Of a DNA stretch of 64,000 nucleotides, positions 23,990 through 35,691 are shown one piece after another. Under the pieces are notes generated by a model, which worked only from the letters and a program-made list of their open reading frames with translations, had not been told where the DNA came from and made no database searches. A program made the position numbers and the translations under genes. How positions within the stretch are numbered: position 1 is the first letter of the stretch; every line of letters begins with the position of its first letter. The stretch is from Limnoperna fortunei (lineage: Eukaryota > Mollusca > Bivalvia > Mytilida > Modiolidae). The stretch covers positions 19,432,460 through 19,496,459 of the forward strand of contig OX104112.1 in the NCBI GenBank assembly GCA_944474755.1, written 5' to 3'.

Positions 23990-24270
23990 GGGCAGGCCGC
24001 ATCAAACAGAGGGTTTCTGGTCAATAACTTTAGTTTGGATAAACTAATCTTGATGAAACTTTGGATATAGCAAGCTTGCATGAAGACCTAGCTTGGGATT
24101 GGATTTGGGGCCAGTCGGATCAAGGTCAAGGTCATGTTACTAAAAATAGAAAAACAGTTTCCGGTCAATGACTTCAGTTCAGATCAACCTATCTTGCTGA
24201 AACTTTGGATATGGTGCAAGTCAGGTCTAGGTCACTGTTACTAAAAATAGAAAAACAGTTTCCGCTCAGT
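23990..24270 (+). repeat. two-unit tandem relic (~150 bp)
   Basis: Two diverged units share 'gaaactttggatat', 'aggtcaaggtca'-like words and 'tactaaaaatagaaaaacag'. This resembles the interior of the larger arrays but has no recognisable ends. Confidence 0.5.
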
Positions 24271-24585
24271 CTACTACTGAAATCAATTGTTAAATCGTTG
24301 AAAACCTGGTTTTGTGCCATGGAAATATTTTTGTTGGTATTTAAAAGCCAATATACAAGTAATTTTTTGTTGTCTTAAATCTGTCTGATAAAAGCAACTA
24401 ACATGACATGACTGCATAGTATAGAGATAATGATCACTGTAAAATATGGGTTATAGTGGAAAATACTACTGGTGATATATTTGGATATATTACGTTAATA
24501 GATTATCTGTACACATGAGATCTAAAACTTAATGGATGCAAGCACAGTATTTTAGTGGAATGAATTATATTCCCTTGCACTGCAG

Positions 24586-24632
24586 GCAAAAATTGCTGAA
24601 AGTGGCGTTAAACACCATCAAACAAACAAAAC
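24586..24632 (+). mobile_element. SINE tail fragment
   Basis: 'aattgctgaaagtggcgtta' and 'aacaccatcaaacaaac' match the 3' tail of the SINE at 25831. Confidence 0.7.
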
Positions 24633-25820
24633 AATATATTCCCTTGTTTACTGAGGCATTTACAGATTAAGTTTATTTTTTTGTTTCAATTCTATAAAAT
24701 ATTTATATACAGAACAGAGCAGCATGTTTTATTTCATTTTATTTATGTCTGTACTGTGTCATAATTGTGTTATATAATGTCATCATAGTTGCATGCACAC
24801 AGAGGAGTTTGGTCTTTTATAATGCATATATATTACATGCATGAAACACGCATGCATATTTTACTTTCATACTTAGATTCATAATCATGAATTTCTAATA
24901 TTTAGTGTTTTGTTTCCATCACTTCATCCATCTGTAAACTTTTCACATTTTATATCTTTATATAGATACTTTTCACAAACGCTATGATTTTAACTTTTAC
25001 TTTAGCATTTAAATGTAAAGTGTATTCATCATCCCCGGTATGTTGACAAAAATGTATTGCCCTGATGGTAGTGAGGTGAAAAAAAGAAACATACTTGTAA
25101 TTTAAATCTTCTACATGGTTCAGGATCTTTATTGTAATATTGGAAAGATAATGCAATAAGCAGGTGTCGAAAGATTCTTTTGTTAATAAATGCAGCGATA
25201 TCCGAAACTTTAAGTTTCTGTTTCAATTGGTCATGAATATAATAGACAACAAGAGTAGTTTTAACTGTTATTTGTACTGTAAGACTAGATTAAGAGGTCA
25301 TGGTATAATTACAAAAATCCAAGTTGTTGTCAAAGAATACAAAAATATATGTTAATAAAGCAATTGTACATGCAGTGTATAGTATGTTCAATTTTAATCA
25401 AGGGTTTCCATGAAAAAATATCTGCAAGTTCAAAACACAAGTTGGGTGCTGCCACCAGAATTATAACAAGTTTTGAGCAGTAATTTCAGATAACAATGTA
25501 TTTTATCAAACATGCCAGATATTTTTGCCTGGAAATGCCTTGAACAATATGACAAATTATATATAAATTGTGATAGAATGAGATACAGGAAATAAAACAG
25601 TCATAACCTATCTTTGGAGTTTTTATCCCATGGCTGTGGTTCAAGCTCGTTGATTTGTGGCACACATAATACCAACTTTAATTCAATTTTATTACGGTAA
25701 TTAGCGTTTAGTAAAATAAACCATTGGTGTTCACAATTGATCTTTTGGAGAATATATGGTGTAGCTTCAAAGAGGTCCTAGTACTCTTAATGGAGCAAAA
25801 ACACTCGTGGGATTTATACA
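24633..25820. other. intergenic, nothing recognised
   Basis: AT-rich sequence; no exon-like frame, repeat array or RNA gene could be supported. Confidence 0.5.
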
Positions 25821-25830
25821 TATTTTTATA

Positions 25831-26088
25831 GGGGCCTCGGTGGCAGAGTGGTCAAGGTAGTTCGTCTACTATTGATCACGTGGTCTGTCAACACCGAGAT
25901 TGCGGGTTCGATTCTCACTGCAGGCAGGGTGAACTCGACTCCAATCTTAATTGACAAGGATTGCCAGTTTTCCTACCGCAAGTCGGGGATTTTCTACGGG
26001 AACTCCGGCTTCCTCCCCCAATAAAAACTGGACGCCATGATATAGCTGAAAAATTGCTGAAAGTGGCGTTAAACACCATCAAACAAAC
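25831..26088 (+). mobile_element. full-length tRNA-derived SINE
   Basis: The best-preserved copy in the window: head GGGGCCTCGGTGGCAGAGTGG, B box GCGGGTTCGATTCTC, body 'ccaataaaaactggacgcc', and tail 'gctgaaagtggcgttaaaca' then 'ccatcaaacaaac'. The flanks are ATTTTTATA at 25822-25830 and 26089-26097. That TSD is also the 5' end motif of the pearl-like element that follows, so the SINE appears to have landed in its terminus. Confidence 0.9.
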
Positions 26089-26690
26089 ATTTTTATACCC
26101 CTTCCGTCCATCCGTTCGTCTACATTTGGTTTCTAGATGATAATTCAAAAGTTTACATCTGATTTGAATGAAACTTTGGGATATTGTTATATATCAGGTT
26201 GGTAAGAAGCCTATCGATTTTGGGGGAAATCCGTCAAATTTCAAGGTTGCAGTCAACGAAAAACATTTAGAAATTTTCACAAAAAAGTTGTTTCCTGACA
26301 ATAACTCAAAAAGTTTGCATCTGATTTGAATGAAACCTTGGGATATTTTTATATATCAGATTGGTAAGAAGGCTATTGATTTTGGGGGAAATCTGTCAAA
26401 TTTCAAGGTTGCAGTCCATGAAAAACGGAAATTTTTACAAAAAAGTTTCCGGGCAATAACTCAAAAAGCATCTGATTTTAATGAAACTTTGGGATATTGT
26501 TATATATCAGGTTGGTAAGAAGCCTATCAATTTTGGGGGAAATCCGTCAAATTTCAAGGTCACAGTCCACGAAAAACATGAGAAATTTTTACAAAAAAGT
26601 TGTTTCCCAACAATAACTCAAAAAGTTTGCATCTAATTTGAATGAAACCTTGGGATATTTTTATATATCAGGTTGGTAAGAAGGTTTAAA
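26089..26690 (+). repeat. pearl-like array, same family as 14457
   Basis: Units of about 160 bp carry 'atttgaatgaaac(t/c)ttgggatatt' and 'ttttgggggaaatccgtcaa', as in the array at 14457. The 5' hairpin is reduced and the 3' hairpin/CTAG end is absent, so the copy is incomplete. Confidence 0.75.
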
Positions 26691-26699
26691 ACGAATTAA

Positions 26700-27330
26700 T
26701 AAGGTGTTCTAGAAAATATCAGTTAACCTCTTTGTAGCTCTGCCAACATAAAAAAAAGGAGCTACATAATTGTATCTAATAGTGAACTACTTAATTGGCT
26801 TGTCTGCTTTTATGATGCTGTATGCCACTCGTAGCAAAATTCCAGATACATCATGGTGTCCTGTTAGTGACCCACCTACAAAATTTGGGGGTAAATATAG
26901 ATATTTGGTTCAATCCTTGGTCTGTCCCTCACTCCCACGCCAGGTTTACCTTTGCCTTGAAGCTTTACGTCTTGCCAACAAACTGGAGGACACTTCTGTC
27001 TGTTCATTTGTCTGTCCTTCCCTCTCACCTCAGGTTCACCTTTGTGTTGAAACTTTTTGAAGATGACTTCACATCTTCATGGAACTTAGTACACAGTTAC
27101 AACATGAGATTTCTTCACTGGCTAAATTATGTAGGGCTGTGTCATGGAGGTATTTACCAACATGTTCCAATTGGGACGATCAGTTTCACAGATACACATT
27201 TTCATTTTCATTCTTTCATGAATTTGACCTCGCACCAACGTAACAACATTATGAGATCTCAATGCCATAATTCAGTAAGGCTGCACCCAAAACTTCACAC
27301 TTGAGTGAAATTAGAAGAGGGGAGGGTGAG
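26700..27330 (+). repeat. decayed array with CTGTCC words
   Basis: It begins with 'gtagctctgcc...ggagctac', followed by two related units containing 'ggtctgtccctcactcccac' and 'tctgtccttccctctcacc', each with 'caggttcacctttg'. It looks like an old tandem element; the reading frames across it have no recognisable domain. Confidence 0.4.
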
Positions 27331-28125
27331 TACCAAAATCATCAGTGTTGCCGAGACATATTTTTAAGTTGGTGATATGGCAGTGAACACCCAATTATTT
27401 GGGGAGATAGCAGTAAAAAATTACCTTACTTAAATGGTTAGTGATAATTTAAAATATGGATATAATTTTATGCTTGTTGAAAATTTTGAACAATTGTCAG
27501 AAAAATTATGGTATCCAAAACATTCTGTAGTTTCTGTGGATGTTGGGTTTCGTTGTATTTTAGTGAGTACTGTTGTTTCAAATTACCAACATTTTAGTTA
27601 ACATAATTGGTCACATTCCCATACCACTATAGCATAACACAGAATATAGAATATACACTTGTTGTTGAATAGTATATATGTTTGTGACAAAATAAGTAAC
27701 ACTTCTGCCTAAACCTAAAAAGCAGAGGTACAGAGACAATGAGTGGATAAATCTAAACACTTTTTTCAAGCACTTAAAAAAAACTGGTGTTCAGTAAGAC
27801 TTGCAAGTTTAATAAATCAAAACAACACCAGCATCTTTTAGTCATATATAGTGGATTTAGGACATGCAAAGACAAATTGCACTTGGGCAAACCATAACTG
27901 TATTTATTTAATGAATAGATTTTTGCGTGTGTTTATTGGTCTTAAAACTACTAAATCACAACAGTACTAAAATTGCATCAAAATATGGTTATTTTTGTCC
28001 CCTGCACAAGTGGTCAAATGGAATCCAATATAAGCCCGTTTTCTGATCTGATTCATAGTCTGCTTCATGTAAGTGTTTGTAACAGAAAAATCTGTCAACA
28101 ACAATGAACAAGTCTGCTGCAATAA
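27331..28125. other. intergenic, nothing recognised
   Basis: AT-rich sequence without supported gene or repeat structure. Confidence 0.5.
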
Positions 28126-28127
28126 TA

Positions 28128-29238
28128 CTGTGGTTTCATTTTTATTCGTGGGGTACCAATTTTCGTCGTTTTGGTGGGTAGAGACAAACCACGAAATTAA
28201 TAATTCAACAAATAAGGATCTCTAGACAATCTATAATGATAGTAAAATGGCATGAGCAGCTGCCACTGGACGGTTGATTACATGGATAATTACGACTGAC
28301 ATGGTACATTGTTACAATTTTTCATTATGAACGACTTGGGTGTGTTTATGACACTAAACAGAAATGAAATTGATAAAAAAAATTATTTTTAATTGTGTAA
28401 TCCAGTCAGTTATGAAAGTACTTCCTGTTGTGCCTTTTCAATGTAAAGTGTTGATGTATAAACAAATATTAAAATAATTTTCTTAATTGAATAATCAATA
28501 AGCAATCGATTAACACCTGTTTTACTGACTTTTCATCTTTAAAAACCACTAATTATATCATCAAGTTTATTTGCAAACAAACAAACTTAATCTTTGCCCC
28601 AGGGAATTTACGACGAATTTACAATGTAGTGTTTATTTAGATTGGTTTTAATATAATGACATGTTTATTAATTATGTTTAAGGTTACAAAACAAAATCTG
28701 TTTATTCTTTATAACTTCATGTTCTGTTTAAAACAAAACAGTCCGTTTTCAAGATAGTTAACTATCACTTGATATATGTATCGCATGATTTTATTTAGGG
28801 CACTTTACTCAACGCACCCTTTTTAAAATTGTATAAATGACATAAAACTGTATAAAAACTCGATCCCCTTCCGTAGATTTATGTTTAGTGTGAGCTTTGC
28901 ACCACTGCACAACATAGCACATGTTTCGTTTTTCATGGTCTTATTAAGCCGTCCCTTTACGTTGTAGTGTCGCCGCATTCCCCTCTGTAACTTTTTATGA
29001 AATCCCGAGATCAGCATTATAATTTTCACATCCCGAGAGTGTTTATATCTTGACAATGGCATACTAGAAATGTACAGACTAACAATGAATGTGAATAACG
29101 AAAATGTATAAGCAATTCCCTCATGTTACATTTTTTATCTTTCCCGATGCCGCGAACCACGAATTTAAGAATCCCATGAAATGTCCATTTTCCTCCAACC
29201 ACAAAAATTGATACCCACGAAAATAAATGAAACCGCAG
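28128..29238. mobile_element. 1.1 kb MITE with TA target site
   Basis: The left end CTGTGGTTTCATTTTTATTC and the complement of the right end CTGCGGTTTCATTTATTTTC match closely, and similarity continues through 'gtggg(t)accaattttcgt'. TA flanks both ends. No transposase is encoded. A Tc1/mariner-type element is inferred from the TA site. Confidence 0.82.
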
Positions 29239-29466
29239 TAGATTTTCTATGATAGAAAAGGATTGTTGGTTTTCTCAATGTAATACACATAAAACGGTTA
29301 CTGAGTGATGTGGCTCGTTGAATACATGTACTACATTTTCTCTGCTTGAAAAATACAGATAGTGACCTATAACAGAGTCAATTATATCACAGATGATATT
29401 AAAGTATTTTTAAAAACAATCATTTTAATTATCAAATCATTAAAACATTTATTACGGTAACTATTA

Positions 29467-29586
29467 TCAATGAAACAGAGTTCTATCAACCTTGGAGCCA
29501 TACATTAGTTTCCATGAATGTGGAACTCGCCATGACAATCCAGGCATTAGCACAGATTTACCATCTATTCCTATGACATGCTTGGG
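29467..29586 (-). CDS. PSMG2: PSMG2 terminal exon
   Basis: It follows CATTTCAG and encodes 39 residues ending WRVPHSWKLMYGSKVDRTLFH, then TGA. The W(R/K)xPxSWxxxxGS signature is the PAC2 C-terminus, where this family carries its alpha-ring docking tail. Confidence 0.94.
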   Translation of the reverse strand, partial: PKHVIGIDGKSVLMPGLSWRVPHSWKLMYGSKVDRTLFH

Positions 29587-32500
29587 CTGAAATGTAAACA
29601 TATCACTATTGTAAACAAAAATAGACTTCATGCATATGCAAATCTTTACTGGCACTGGTTTGAGAAAATTTGTACTATAATCATGGGGGAACAGTTATGA
29701 ACAACATGTCATGGATGTTTAAATAACAATAATTGAATATTTGTGAACAAAAAGTAACTTGCAAATTTGTTTTGTTTGTTTGTTTAAATGGATTTTAATC
29801 CCAGTTTTAGAAATTTTTCCCGCTCTATCATGACATCCTGGTTTTATTGGGGGAGGCAGACAAGTTGAAAAACCCCCGACATCCAGCAGTAAAACTGACT
29901 ATCCTTCTCACTTAAGTTTGGAGTCGAGCATTCCCTTCCTGCAGTAATGCTGAACCTGCAACCCCAGGCACATGAGCTCAGAGGCCCTAAATTTGAATAC
30001 ATGTTTATAAACAATAAGTACAGAAGAAACGTAGCATCTTTATATTATTAGCTAATGTATATCATGTATACTATAAGTATTGATGAGGGATTTTTGACTA
30101 TTGTAGATCTGTTAAGGTACAAATACAAATGTATAAACTAGATATCAGACATATACCAGTTTTCTACTGTCAATAAATTGATGGAATGTGTTCAGCAATA
30201 TTTTCTGCAATACAAGCAGTATTTTTATTGGTGAAAGAAGCTGTAGTAGTCCGAGAAAACTATCAAAACCAAATTTCATTATGTATGCATTTCATTGAAA
30301 TCTGTCATTTTCACTGGTCGAATTCAGTCACATGGTCATAACACATGATCTTTCAATTCTTAATGAAACATCAAAACCAGTACAACGTAGCAACGTCAAA
30401 AACATTACACTGTGGCATAGTAATAAATCTATACAAAAATGGATGTTTAATTGAATTTTGTCATGAATTTACCCCATTTACTGACATAAAATGTAATTAT
30501 AAGAATTGAATGCATTCTTCTGAAGTTTTATTGATGTATGAAAGCATTGAGTGTGCACACATTTTCATATATATATTGTCAGAAGACATTATCAATAAGT
30601 TATAGATGCCTGGGCCCAACACTCATTTGCACACATGCTACAGTATATTCTTCTCCCAAATGGAATATCAACAGTTTTCATCAACATACCTCCATATCAA
30701 TAATCTTTAACCAATCATTTGTGTGTTTAGCCAGCTGTAAGGCATCGCTGGCATTGTCTCCTTCTGCACAGAATACCAGTAGGACGGATACTCTCATGTC
30801 ATTGGCACTGAAAGACAGACCATAAAATACACTGAACACAACCATACTGTACATACAAAGGCAAACCACTGAAAGACCGACCATATAGTAGACTGTTAAG
30901 CTATATACACCAACCTACATTTGATCTGTAACAAATTGAGTATTGCTGACTGCCAAACATTGTCTGTGACCACAATTTATTATTTGAATACTACCGTGTT
31001 TAAATGAAATATAAATCTTATAAAATGTTTAATAATTTTTTCAGCTATATCATGGTATTCAGTTTTTATTTGGGGACATAGCAGGAGGTCTTGATGAAAG
31101 CTCCAACCTTTGGCATAAAAACTTGCAATACTTGTCAATTAAGATTGAAGTCAAGCACACCCTGCCCAAAAGCAAACTTGAACTCTAATCCTAAGTGTTG
31201 ACCTACCACTTGTCTTTTACTAACTACTGAGATAATTATTATGGCTTCTGTTACTGTTTTACCAAAAAAAATTATTTTGAAAAAAAATTACATTAAACCT
31301 ACCATTCTTCAAATAAAGATTTAGCTATTCCTCCACCTGGGATATAAATAGATGAGGAGTTATCTCCCATGTCACTTCCAGGCAGCCTCTTCTCCAACTC
31401 CTTCCACTGAAGTCTAGATGTCAAGTCTGCTACCTCATGCGGTTCAATTTTAGGACCAGCAACAAATCTAAACTGAGATCTGGAAAAAGTATTTTATATA
31501 TTTATTCCAATATCTCTTTAGTAAAGCTACTAAATTGCTATATATTGTTTGTCAAAGTCGCTAACATAACAACTACTAACTGCAGTAACTACTAACCTAC
31601 TAAATACTGACTTGACTAAAACTAATCACTTTTAGACATGGACACAATTTTTATTTGTTTGTTTGTTGTTTTTTTTATGCCCCCATGACGACATGTCGGA
31701 GGCATTAAGTTTTACTCATGTCCGTCTGTCTGTCCGTACATCCGTTTGTCCGTCCGTGCATACATCCAAACCAATTTCCGTCAAGCTTTTCTCAAAAACC
31801 CTACATGAGAACATTTTTGAAATTTGGCAGGTTGGTTCAGTATCACAAGTTGTACCTCCTAAGCGACTTTCAGACCTGTCGGACAACTACTTCCTGTTTG
31901 GGACTTCATTTGTACGTCTGTATGTCCGTCCGTACGAATTTCAGTTAAGCTTTTCTCAAAAACTGTACATGAGAACAATTTGAAATTTGGCAGGGTGGTT
32001 CAGTATCACAAGTTGTATGTCCTAAGCGACTTTCAGACCTGTTGGACAACTACTTCCTGTTAGGGACTTCATTTGTACGTACGTACGTCAGTCCATCCGT
32101 CCATACGAATTGCCGTCAAGCTTTTCTCAGAAACCGTACATGAGAACAATTTGAAATTTGGCAGGGTGGTTCAGTATCACAAGTTGTACGTCCTAAGCGA
32201 CTTTCAGACCTGTCGGACAACTACTTCTTGTTTGAGACTTCATTTAGCAGGGGCATCTGATTTTTTTTTTTTTTTATTTGGGGGGGGGGGGGGGGGGGGT
32301 GGTTTGAGTCAGTTGGTCCATTTTCCTAAATATTTCAGCTATTTCATGGCATCCAGTTTTTAATGAGGAAGCAAGCTGGAATACCTGGAGAAAGACCTCA
32401 TATTCTGATGTCAAAGCATTTAAGGAGTTATATCCCATGTCACTATATGTCAGCCCTTTCTCTAGCTTACAGAATTTACTGTGAATAATAAGCACAATGT

Positions 32501-34108
32501 GCATTTTGGTTAAAACAAAATGTATAGCATACAAAATTAGTTCTGAATGCATATGTTTGATGTTTGTATGGTACATAATTACCTGTCCATATGTAATTGT
32601 TTCTATTTCACCTAGCTACATGTATATCTGGTATCAACTCAGTTTAATAATGTAATTACAGGTATTCACAAAATAATATCTGAACTCTTCTCTGTTGAAT
32701 TACATGTATGCTCATGTTAAAAGTATAATATTCCTGAGTATATATATGACTGGCACAATATTATATTCATACCCTTCTAACTGACTGTCAATTCTTTCAT
32801 GGGCATAACTGCTGGTTAAAATAACAAGTTGTTCAATTCCAACATCTTTCATCCATTTTCTCAACCACTGCTTAAATGATGCCCTTTTACCCTGAATGAA
32901 TAGAATGTTACTGCAATTAGTTAAATATGGTGTTTTGGGATTGGAATGTCTGTTTTAAATGAAAGGAAAACGGGAGGTCCATGGTAAAAATTATATTTTT
33001 TTCTAAATGGATAAATCCAGAGCAGTTACAACAAAAAAATCTATCAAAGACAGAAATGGCCGGATTTCATTAAAAATCAACTAAGTCGTTTAACAGGAAG
33101 TAGGTGAGCGACAGACCTGAAATCGAATCCAACATTATGGGAGGCCATGCTGATGTTGCATGCCAAATTTCAAGAGAATGTGGTTAGTAGTTGCTGAGAA
33201 AACTGTTATGAAAATTTTCTACCATTGAACATTAATGTTAAAAATTAACTAAGTTGGTTAACAGGAAGTAGGTGAGCGACAGACCTGAAATCGAGTCCCA
33301 TGTTATGGGAGGCCATGCTGATGCTCCATACCAAATATCAAGAGAATGTGATTAGTAGTTGCTGAGAAAACTGTTATGAAAAATTTTTCCCCACCCACAC
33401 GCCACCTGCCAGACATTCACCATACTATAACCCGGATTTTCACTCTGTGAAATCCGGCCAAAAATGCCTCTATACTCCCCAAATGAACACTCACCCTGAC
33501 AAAAGGAGATCTCTGTTGTATAATAATTGTCTTGTTTTCTACATTTTCATACACTAAAAATAAAAAGGTGCAAAATAAATGAGTAGCACAGTTTATAAAT
33601 CTTTATCTTGACATCATTATATTGGTCATTGTTATATTCATCTGGATTATAAAAGTATGATTTTTATCAACACCCCTAGAATTTACATGAAATTGATGCA
33701 TTAAATAAACATTGATTTGCATGCAAAATACCAGTACTTCATTATTTACTGTAACATCAGTCTTAAACATTGAATTATCTCCCATTCTGATAAGTTGTTT
33801 GTTAAAAGTTTCATGGAAATGTCAGCATTTTTCCAGCAATATAATTGCCTCCAGATTTATTGAAGGAATAGGTCTGAATATCTACTGAGAACACTGACCG
33901 TTGCCAGGGAAACTGAATTATAAACAAAAATTTTACCTTCACAAGATGTTACCATTTTACAAGTCACAGATTCTGGATGAGCAAATGGATCATTGCCAGC
34001 TAAAGGGAGAATACTCTCATGGTAAATATAACCTATTCTCTCCATCCATAATGTAGATATAATCATGTCCACTGCAAGCTGTCCTACATTACCCACTGAC
34101 ACCGCTGG
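29467..34108 (-). CDS. PSMG2: proteasome assembly chaperone 2, 5'-incomplete
   Basis: PSMG2 (PAC2) pairs with PSMG1 to assemble the 20S alpha ring (family knowledge). Minus-strand exons in transcript order: 34108-33937, 33553-33495, 32891-32773, 31479-31303, 30807-30690, 29586-29467. Phases join without error and encode 254 residues. Landmarks: PAVSVGNVGQLAVDMIISTL, IGYIYHESILPLAGNDPF, IIIQQRSPFVR, VGIEQLVILTSSYAHER, IYIPGGGIAKSLFEEW, VLLVFCAEGDNASDALQLA, and a C-terminal WRVPHSWKLMYGSKVDRTLF. Human PSMG2 is 264 residues, so only about 20 residues at the start are missing. They should lie on a short exon ending in phase 0 upstream of 34108; I could not identify it. Confidence 0.95.
29790..29990 (-). 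mobile_element. diverged SINE, minus strand
   Basis: In reverse orientation it keeps the body order 'ataaaaccaggatgtcat', 'gtcgggggtt', 'gactccaaac', and a decayed tRNA-like head. It lies in a PSMG2 intron. Confidence 0.6.
30690..30807 (-). CDS. PSMG2: PSMG2 exon 6
   Basis: It follows CTTTCAG and encodes ANDMRVSVLLVFCAEGDNAS and DALQLAKHTNDWLKIIDME. FxxEGDNxxDAxxLxxxxNxWL is conserved. It ends in phase 0 before GTATGT. Confidence 0.95.
31030..31215 (-). mobile_element. diverged SINE, minus strand
   Basis: It reads in reverse with 'gctgaaaaaatt', 'ataaaaactgaataccatga', 'ttgacaagtattgcaagttt' and 'tgacttcaatctt'. The head is degenerate. It lies in a PSMG2 intron. Confidence 0.6.
31303..31479 (-). 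CDS. PSMG2: PSMG2 exon 5
   Basis: It follows TTTTTCCAG and encodes SQFRFVAGPKIEPHEVADLT, then LQWKELEKRL and IYIPGGGIAKSLFEE. IPGGGxxKxL is diagnostic of PAC2. The donor is GTAGGT. Confidence 0.95.
31676..32262 (+). repeat. pearl-like array, three units, same family as 5929
   Basis: It begins ATGCCCCCATGACGACATGT, then GTCCGTCTGTCTGTCCG, then three units with 'gaaatttggca' and 'acctgtcggacaactacttc', and ends near AGCAGGGGCATCTGA. It is nearly the same sequence as the array in TPX2 intron DNA. Confidence 0.82.
32280..32299. repeat. 20 bp poly(G) run
   Basis: About 20 consecutive G follow a poly(T) run at the 3' edge of the pearl-like array. Confidence 0.9.
32325..32390 (-). mobile_element. 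SINE fragment, minus strand
   Basis: 'tttcagctatttcatggcat', then 'ccagttttta' and 'ctggaatacctggaga' are the reverse of the SINE 3' body. Confidence 0.6.
32773..32891 (-). CDS. PSMG2: PSMG2 exon 4
   Basis: It follows ATTCAG and encodes GKRASFKQWLRKWMKDVGIE, then QLVILTSSYAHERIDSQLE. This is the conserved helix and SSS-type turn region. It ends in phase 2 before GTATGA. Confidence 0.94.
33058..33460 (+). repeat. two-unit tandem element with inverted GGCCGGATTT ends
   Basis: Two units about 170 bp apart share 'aacaggaagtaggtgagcga' and 'gcatgctgatg'-like words. The block starts GGCCGGATTTCA and ends TGAAATCCGGCC, so its outer ends are inverted. A relative in reverse orientation lies near 51945. 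Confidence 0.7.
33495..33553 (-). CDS. PSMG2: PSMG2 exon 3
   Basis: A 59 bp exon between TTTTTAG and GTGAGT reads VYENVENKTIIIQQRSPFVR. It aligns with the family's 'LVxLQxRSxFxK' strand. Confidence 0.93.
33937..34108 (-). CDS. PSMG2: PSMG2 exon 2
   Basis: It follows TTTGCAG and reads PAVSVGNVGQLAVDMIISTL...CKMVTSCE, ending one base into a codon before GTAAAA. The VGNVGQLAxDxxIS motif is the most conserved part of the family. Confidence 0.95.
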
Positions 34109-34934
34109 CTGCAAATTCAGACAATATAGGTCATGTCCTTATGTTACGTTATATAATGCAAGATTTTATTAATTATACATTATGGATGGCTTTAAATTTA
34201 TTAAAAATCAATATTCACTGAAAATGACATGAACATTTTATAAAATTAAACATTCAAACATCTGTGTCTAAGTGCAGTGTGATACATGTACATGTATTAG
34301 CCACATATCCTTGGGGAAATATATTAGATTGGGAGAAGGCTATAACGGACGTAGGCTGTTAGGTAGTATTGTGGTGTTACAACTTGTGGATTATTATATT
34401 GGTTCTTAGTATTTGTCATTATTTATATAGTAAATAGGTCATAATCAGACAGCCCATGGAAAAACTTGAGTGTCTTTATATAGCTAGTTATAGGCAGGCA
34501 CTGCTTGGTATTCAGTGGACAATTCACAAGACTTTTCCCACATAAAATGAAGACGAAATTACCACAAGGATTTCAAATAGGCAACAATAGACTGTTCCTA
34601 ACACACTTTAAAAGTTAACTATAGAAAATGGCCCATTCAAATGAAAAATCTGCCAAATTTTAAAACGCTGATTAGTAATGGAAAAAGGGTTGATTTCAAT
34701 TTGAACCTTTTAGGATATACAAAAAGGGCATAAGCTCGACCATTCACATTAAGCAGTTTTCATTTCTCGTGCAGAAAACCTCAAACAAGATACGTTGACT
34801 TGTAGTATACAAGTATGTTGATGAAAGTGTTTCGGTTTAACAACATTAATTTCGTTTAAATGCACTGTATTTTATAATTTAGGAGTCATTTCGTTCGATT
34901 AATAAATGCACGATATTTCGAAAGTAATTTAGCC
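34109..34934. other. presumed PSMG2 5' region, exon 1 not found
   Basis: The first PSMG2 exon (about 20 codons, phase-0 donor on the minus strand) should lie here or further right. I scanned this stretch for an ATG-initiated frame ending in the family's GFTLIM-like residues before a donor and found none. Confidence 0.4.
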
Positions 34935-35144
34935 TTGGGTTCTATGTTTACATTGCTGAATGAAGAAAAATCGTCAATACAGATACTAGTATACATTGCT
35001 ATTGCATTGATTTTATTACTGTTTTACAAAAATTATGTATCTGATAATTTCAATTTGTTAACCAGGATAAGGGTATATCCCGCAAACTTTTTCTCCTTGT
35101 TATCTGCAGAAATAAACATGATTATCTGTAAATCTGTTCCGTAA
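34935..35144 (+). CDS. possible small membrane-anchor reading frame
   Basis: From the second ATG (34944) the frame has a polar start and a single hydrophobic stretch, IQILVYIAIALILLLFY. No family is recognised. It could be a first exon (a GGTATAT donor-like site follows LLTRIR) or chance. Weak evidence. Confidence 0.15.
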   Translation: MGSMFTLLNEEKSSIQILVYIAIALILLLFYKNYVSDNFNLLTRIRVYPANFFSLLSAEINMIICKSVP

Positions 35145-35395
35145 ACAGACTAATCCTGTTACATGACAAAATTCATATGGGCGCAGACATATTGGATTGG
35201 AATCGTCAGTACACTATACACGATTTCGGAAAACATACTGCAGAACCATAAGCAATTCGTACCAAAAATTTACCATTTCGTACAATCGTATTATACACAA
35301 TTTCGACAGTGGCCGTTGGTACCATATATGATTAAAATGTATTATTTTCTTTTTTTCACATCTTAAACAAAAGCTATAGGCCCTGATATATAATC

Positions 35396-35691
35396 TCGCA
35401 ACATTTCCTTAGGGAACGACCATTTAACTTGCAAAAGGGGGGGTCTTGGTTTTTTCCTAAAAAATATTTTGAAAATGATTTTTGATTAAAAAAAATATAT
35501 TTTGGAAGCAGAGGGTAAGAAAAAAAAATATTCTGAAGAAGGATTTCTGCTATATAAAATAATGCCAATAATGAAAAAAAATATTTTGTCGCGACGCCTT
35601 CAAAAAATGCGTGGAAAAATGTTTTTGACCAAAACAAAAAAACCAAGGCCCCCCTTCAAGTTTTATGGTCTGTCCCTTAAAGAAGTTGCAT
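35396..35691. mobile_element. ~0.3 kb palindromic MITE
   Basis: The left end 'gcaacatttccttagggaac' and 'gaccatttaactt' mirrors the right end complement 'gcaacttctttaagggacag' and 'gaccataaaactt'. The interior is A/T-rich. No coding capacity or clear TSD is seen. Confidence 0.65.

Noticed and set aside
26770..27304. 96- and 160-codon frames as a possible gene
   Set aside because: They contain repeated CTGTCC-type words and two related units; they look like a decayed tandem element rather than a protein.
34109..34116. PSMG2 starting inside the exon at 34108 (frame MQPAVSVGN)
   Set aside because: The codon is TTG, not ATG, and it lies in the acceptor TTTGCAG; the true start must be on another exon.
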